Shown here in pieces: positions 7,341-9,615 of a stretch of 9,615 bases of DNA. The position numbers and the translations under genes were made by a program. Positions within the stretch are counted from its first letter, which is position 1. Each line of letters opens with the position of its first letter. Under the pieces are notes generated by a model. The model searched no databases, was not told the origin of the DNA, and saw only the letters and a program-made list of their open reading frames with translations. Location of the stretch: NCBI GenBank assembly GCA_018830765.1, contig JAHJRJ010000223.1:1-9615 (forward strand), in the 5' to 3' direction. The stretch is from Bacteroidota bacterium. GTDB lineage: Bacteria > Bacteroidota > Ignavibacteria > UBA10030 > BY39.

Positions 7341-7688
7341 CTAATTCTTTGGTTGTCTTCCTTCTCCTTTCTCCCCCTTATAATAAATCTCCAGTAACCC
7401 CACTCTATCCTCCTTATCAAAGCAAGCATATATTACACGTATGCCGGAATGCACACCTTTTCCTTTTAGAGATTTGCATGCAAATTTCTTTGCCTTATAT
7501 ATTTTGGGTTCATCAAATCCTGTATTGTGTATGTGAAAAATTCCATGGTAATCTTGTTTAAGTTTATGGTATGCTGTCAGTCCAAATTTAATAAAATTTT
7601 CAAGGTCCTCTTCCAAAGTTCTGAATCTCTTGAGTAGTTTTTTCATGTCTTTTTCAAATTCAGGTGTTCGGAAGAACTCTTTAAACAT
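7341..7688 (-). CDS. RelE/ParE-family toxin of a type II toxin-antitoxin system
   Basis: A 115-residue basic protein of the RelE/ParE superfamily; RelE-type members cut mRNA on the ribosome and ParE-type members poison gyrase, and I cannot say which applies. Family signs are the short N-terminus MFKEFFRTPEFEKDMKKLLK, the central IYKAKKFACKSLKGKG (63-78) and the strand SGIRVIYACFDKEDRVGLLE (81-100) followed by IYYKGEK. The ATG at 7688 is chosen over the longer frame reaching 7817 because it overlaps the antitoxin gene's end by only 8 nt, gives the usual family length, and the extra 43 residues are just antitoxin codons read in another frame. Translation is probably coupled to the antitoxin. 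Two stop codons in tandem (TAG TAA) end the gene. Confidence 0.87.
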   Translation of the reverse strand: MFKEFFRTPEFEKDMKKLLKRFRTLEEDLENFIKFGLTAYHKLKQDYHGIFHIHNTGFDEPKIYKAKKFACKSLKGKGVHSGIRVIYACFDKEDRVGLLEIYYKGEKGEGRQPKN

Positions 7689-8481
7689 CAACAGTATATT
7701 CCCTAACTGTATAAGGCTGCGTTCGATAAAAAACTGCTTCGTACTCAATGATATTTCCTTCCTCTGCAGTATGCCAAGGCACATCGTTATGAGAGTAGTC
7801 GCTGATTTCCTGTGCATTCTTATCAGCTAGTCGATTCAAAACACTATCAATCAACTCAAGCTCCTGTGCACTGAGCTTTGTTAGGTCGGGTTTACGCAGA
7901 GGAAGATACTTGGTTTGCGGATATTGGAAATAATTGCTTTTCACTTTCTCGATTTCTTTATTCTCAATCATCCTCTCCACAATTTTCTGAAACTCGACAG
8001 GCGTGGGTCCATAATAATTTTTGAGATACTGAGCGCCAACCAACTGCTCCTCGTATTTCTCATAGTAATCGAAGTCAATAAAATATAAAAGTTTGTATAT
8101 AACCGTTTCGCCGATGTTTGGCTTTGAGCCGACCTTATCTAAAATGTAAAGAAGAACTTCCCTGAACTTTTCCAAATTCTTCTGTGGAACGTTTATACGA
8201 ATTTCTTGTTTTTCTTTTTTGGGCTTGTGTTTTCCTTTGTCTGCTTTGGCGAGGATCACTTCAGGTTCTTTCTTTAAATCGAGAATAGTTTCTACGGGAA
8301 TGTGTAAAGATTCAGAAAGCTTAATCAATTCTTCTGCTGTAACCATTCGTGCACCCCGCTCAATTTGAGAAACAGCAGGACGGGGAAGTTCCAGCATTGA
8401 TGCAAGCCGTTCTTGACTGATATCTAATTTTTCCCTTAGTTCTTTAACTTTCCTTCCAAATTTTGTATAAAAATTTTTCAT
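7681..8481 (-). CDS. HTH-Panacea (DUF4065) antitoxin, transcriptional regulator
   Basis: A 266-residue antitoxin with two domains. Residues 8-66 form an Xre/Cro-type helix-turn-helix (ISQERLASMLELPRPAVSQI, ERGARMVT), expected to bind its own promoter. A charged lysine-rich linker (about 80-95) follows. Residues about 105-255 are a Panacea (DUF4065, SocA-like) domain, seen in KLLYFIDFDYYEKYEEQL, GAQYLKNYYGPTPVEF, and the hallmark ISDYSHNDVPWHTAEEG with IIEYEAVFYRT after it. Panacea domains are known to neutralise many unrelated toxins; here the partner is the RelE/ParE-like protein encoded 8 nt inside its end. The ATG at 8481 has a good AAAGG ribosome-binding site. A strong promoter and an inverted repeat lie just upstream, matching autoregulation. 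Family and role are secure; direct binding to this toxin is inference from gene order. Confidence 0.93.
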   Translation of the reverse strand: MKNFYTKFGRKVKELREKLDISQERLASMLELPRPAVSQIERGARMVTAEELIKLSESLHIPVETILDLKKEPEVILAKADKGKHKPKKEKQEIRINVPQKNLEKFREVLLYILDKVGSKPNIGETVIYKLLYFIDFDYYEKYEEQLVGAQYLKNYYGPTPVEFQKIVERMIENKEIEKVKSNYFQYPQTKYLPLRKPDLTKLSAQELELIDSVLNRLADKNAQEISDYSHNDVPWHTAEEGNIIEYEAVFYRTQPYTVREYTVDV

Positions 8482-8507
8482 TTTGACCTTTCTTTAAATA
8501 CGTCAAT

Positions 8508-8536
8508 AATATAATAAATGTAAGAAATTAAGTCAA
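8508..8536 (-). promoter_or_regulatory. Promoter of the toxin-antitoxin operon
   Basis: Minus strand TTGACT (8536-8531), an exact 17-base spacer and TATATT (8513-8508) give a near-consensus sigma70-type promoter. Transcription would start about 20 nt before the antitoxin ATG at 8481, just upstream of its AAAGG ribosome-binding site. Confidence 0.65.
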
Positions 8537-8558
8537 GTAAAAGTTCGATATTCTTACA
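8519..8558. promoter_or_regulatory. Inverted repeat, probable operator for the HTH antitoxin
   Basis: A perfect 8-base inverted repeat, TGTAAGAA (8519-8526) and TTCTTACA (8551-8558), has half-sites centred 32 bases apart, about three helical turns. It brackets the -35 hexamer of the antitoxin promoter, and one arm lies in the -35/-10 spacer. This is where an autorepressing HTH antitoxin would be expected to bind. Binding itself is inference. Confidence 0.5.
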
Positions 8559-8590
8559 AAGAATTTATTTATCATAAAAACACACAATAA

Positions 8591-8627
8591 TAAAAAAACC
8601 TCCAAGCTCAGTAAAGAACCTGAAGGT
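8591..8627 (-). terminator. Intrinsic terminator of the glutamate dehydrogenase gene
   Basis: On the minus strand ACCTTCAGGTTC and GAGCTTGGAGGT pair over 12 positions (three G-T wobbles) around a six-base TTTACT loop, followed at once by a run of seven T. It lies about 80 nt after the dehydrogenase stop and separates that gene from the toxin-antitoxin operon. Confidence 0.85.
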
Positions 8628-8708
8628 ATTTGTACAATCAAGCCATTAGTATAATTTGATGTAAATTAATTTCACCAATGGAGCCCTATAAAATTTAACT
8701 TATAACTA

Positions 8709-9615
8709 TTATGGAAATATACCGCGATATTTGTATACTTCTGCAACTCTTTCAACAGCAACTACATAAGCAGCAACCCGTAAAGAAATTTTCATCTTCT
8801 TCGCCTTTTTCCAAACTTCATCAAAACTATTTACAAGCTTTTTCTCAAGGCGTTCGTTTACTTCTATCTCTTCCCAGTAGAGTCCTGATAATGCCTGCAC
8901 CCATTCGAAATGACTAACGATAACACCACCCGCATTAGCAAGTATATCAGGCACAACATAAACTCCTTTCTTCTCAAAAACTTCATCAGCATCAGGAGTT
9001 GTAGGACCGTTTGCACCCTCAACGATTACTTTTGCTTTAATTTTTGCAGCGTTATCTTTTCGGATTTGATTTTCTAATGCGGCAGGGATGAGAATATCAC
9101 AATCCTGATATATTACATCATCACGATTAATTTTTTTTCCTTTATAATTTTTCAGAGATTTATGCTTTTCTGCAAAGGTCATCAATTCCTCAACGTTAAA
9201 ACCTTTTGGATTAATAAAACCAGCATCAGCATCTGAAACTGCAACTATCTTTGCACCCATTTGAGACAAGAAAAGTGCTGCAAAACTGCCGACGTTACCA
9301 AAACCTTGAACAACAACTTTAGCACCTTGTAACTTCTTACCTAATGCTTTATATAATTCACGTGTTGCAATTGCGACTCCTCTGCCCGTTGCTTCTTTTC
9401 TTCCTTTAGACCCACCAAGAACTTCAGGTTTTCCTGTCACTACGGCTGGTTCAGCGTGACCTGAAAACATACTGAAAGTGTCCATCATCCAAGCCATAGT
9501 TTTTGATGTTGTAAACACATCGGGGGCAGGAATATCTTTATTTGGTCCTAGGATGGGCATAATTTCAGTGGTATATCTGCGTGTAATTTTTTCAAGTTCA
9601 CGTTCTGATAATTTA
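8709..9615 (-). CDS. gdhA: Glutamate dehydrogenase, C-terminal part (5' end beyond the window)
   Basis: The last 301 or so residues of an NAD(P)-dependent glutamate dehydrogenase, which interconverts glutamate with 2-oxoglutarate and ammonia in the cytoplasm. The frame is open to the right edge: codons above the ATG at 9560 read LSERELEKITRRYTTEI, as in the family, so that ATG is internal. Counting from it, PAPDV (11-15) contains the catalytic aspartate region, TGKPEVLGGS (42-51) and EATGRGV (56-62) are typical, GFGNVG (86-91) is the dinucleotide-binding loop with VAVSDADAG closing the second strand, and IVEGANGPTTPDAD, VPDILANAGGV and SHFEWVQ are hallmark C-terminal motifs. The missing part holds the catalytic lysines. 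The Asp after the second strand (Asp110) may favour NAD, but cofactor choice is uncertain. It ends with its own terminator and marks the conserved edge of an otherwise accessory stretch. Confidence 0.97.
   Translation of the reverse strand, partial: KLSERELEKITRRYTTEIMPILGPNKDIPAPDVFTTSKTMAWMMDTFSMFSGHAEPAVVTGKPEVLGGSKGRKEATGRGVAIATRELYKALGKKLQGAKVVVQGFGNVGSFAALFLSQMGAKIVAVSDADAGFINPKGFNVEELMTFAEKHKSLKNYKGKKINRDDVIYQDCDILIPAALENQIRKDNAAKIKAKVIVEGANGPTTPDADEVFEKKGVYVVPDILANAGGVIVSHFEWVQALSGLYWEEIEVNERLEKKLVNSFDEVWKKAKKMKISLRVAAYVVAVERVAEVYKYRGIFP

Noticed and set aside
7341..7817. Longer 158-residue frame for the toxin starting at 7817
   Set aside because: The extra N-terminal 43 residues are antitoxin codons read out of frame; the ATG at 7688 gives the family length and a short 8-nt overlap.

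Overview
The window is AT-rich bacterial DNA in which every supported gene reads on the minus strand, so gene order runs from high to low coordinates. Ribosome-binding sites are mostly weak, apart from a good AAAGG before the antitoxin gene. This, with the low GC, would fit a Bacteroidota/Chlorobi/Ignavibacteria-type organism, but that placement is a low-confidence guess; nothing here fixes the taxon.

Layout from the right edge: (1) 8709-9615, the C-terminal part of a glutamate dehydrogenase cut by the window end, followed by a convincing intrinsic terminator at 8591-8627. This is the only housekeeping gene. (2) 7341-8481, a type II toxin-antitoxin pair: an HTH-Panacea (DUF4065) antitoxin overlapping a RelE/ParE-family toxin by 8 nt, with a good sigma70-like promoter and an inverted repeat that looks like its operator. 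(3) 4465-7025, a tight three-gene operon: a 176-residue protein of unknown function, a 478-residue protein with a thermolysin-like split zinc motif (HEIGH plus EIISD), and a divergent dCTP deaminase/dUTPase-fold protein. (4) 3608-4036, the C-terminal remnant of a DUF2130 protein whose N-terminal part is missing. (5) 213-3461, a large single-chain adenine-N6 DNA methyltransferase of the type IIG (Eco57I-like) kind, with an N-terminal nuclease-like region and a C-terminal target-recognition region.

Taken together, this is an accessory, defence-type block next to a conserved metabolic gene. The restriction-modification enzyme would recognise unmodified DNA, and the toxin-antitoxin pair is a typical companion of such islands. 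The three-gene operon is the most interesting part: it joins a predicted nucleotide-modifying enzyme to a predicted metallopeptidase and an unknown small protein. I know of no named system with this composition. A nucleotide-depletion or protease-activated defence role is an inference from context, not something the sequence proves. No CRISPR array, tRNA, rRNA, insertion sequence or integrase was seen.
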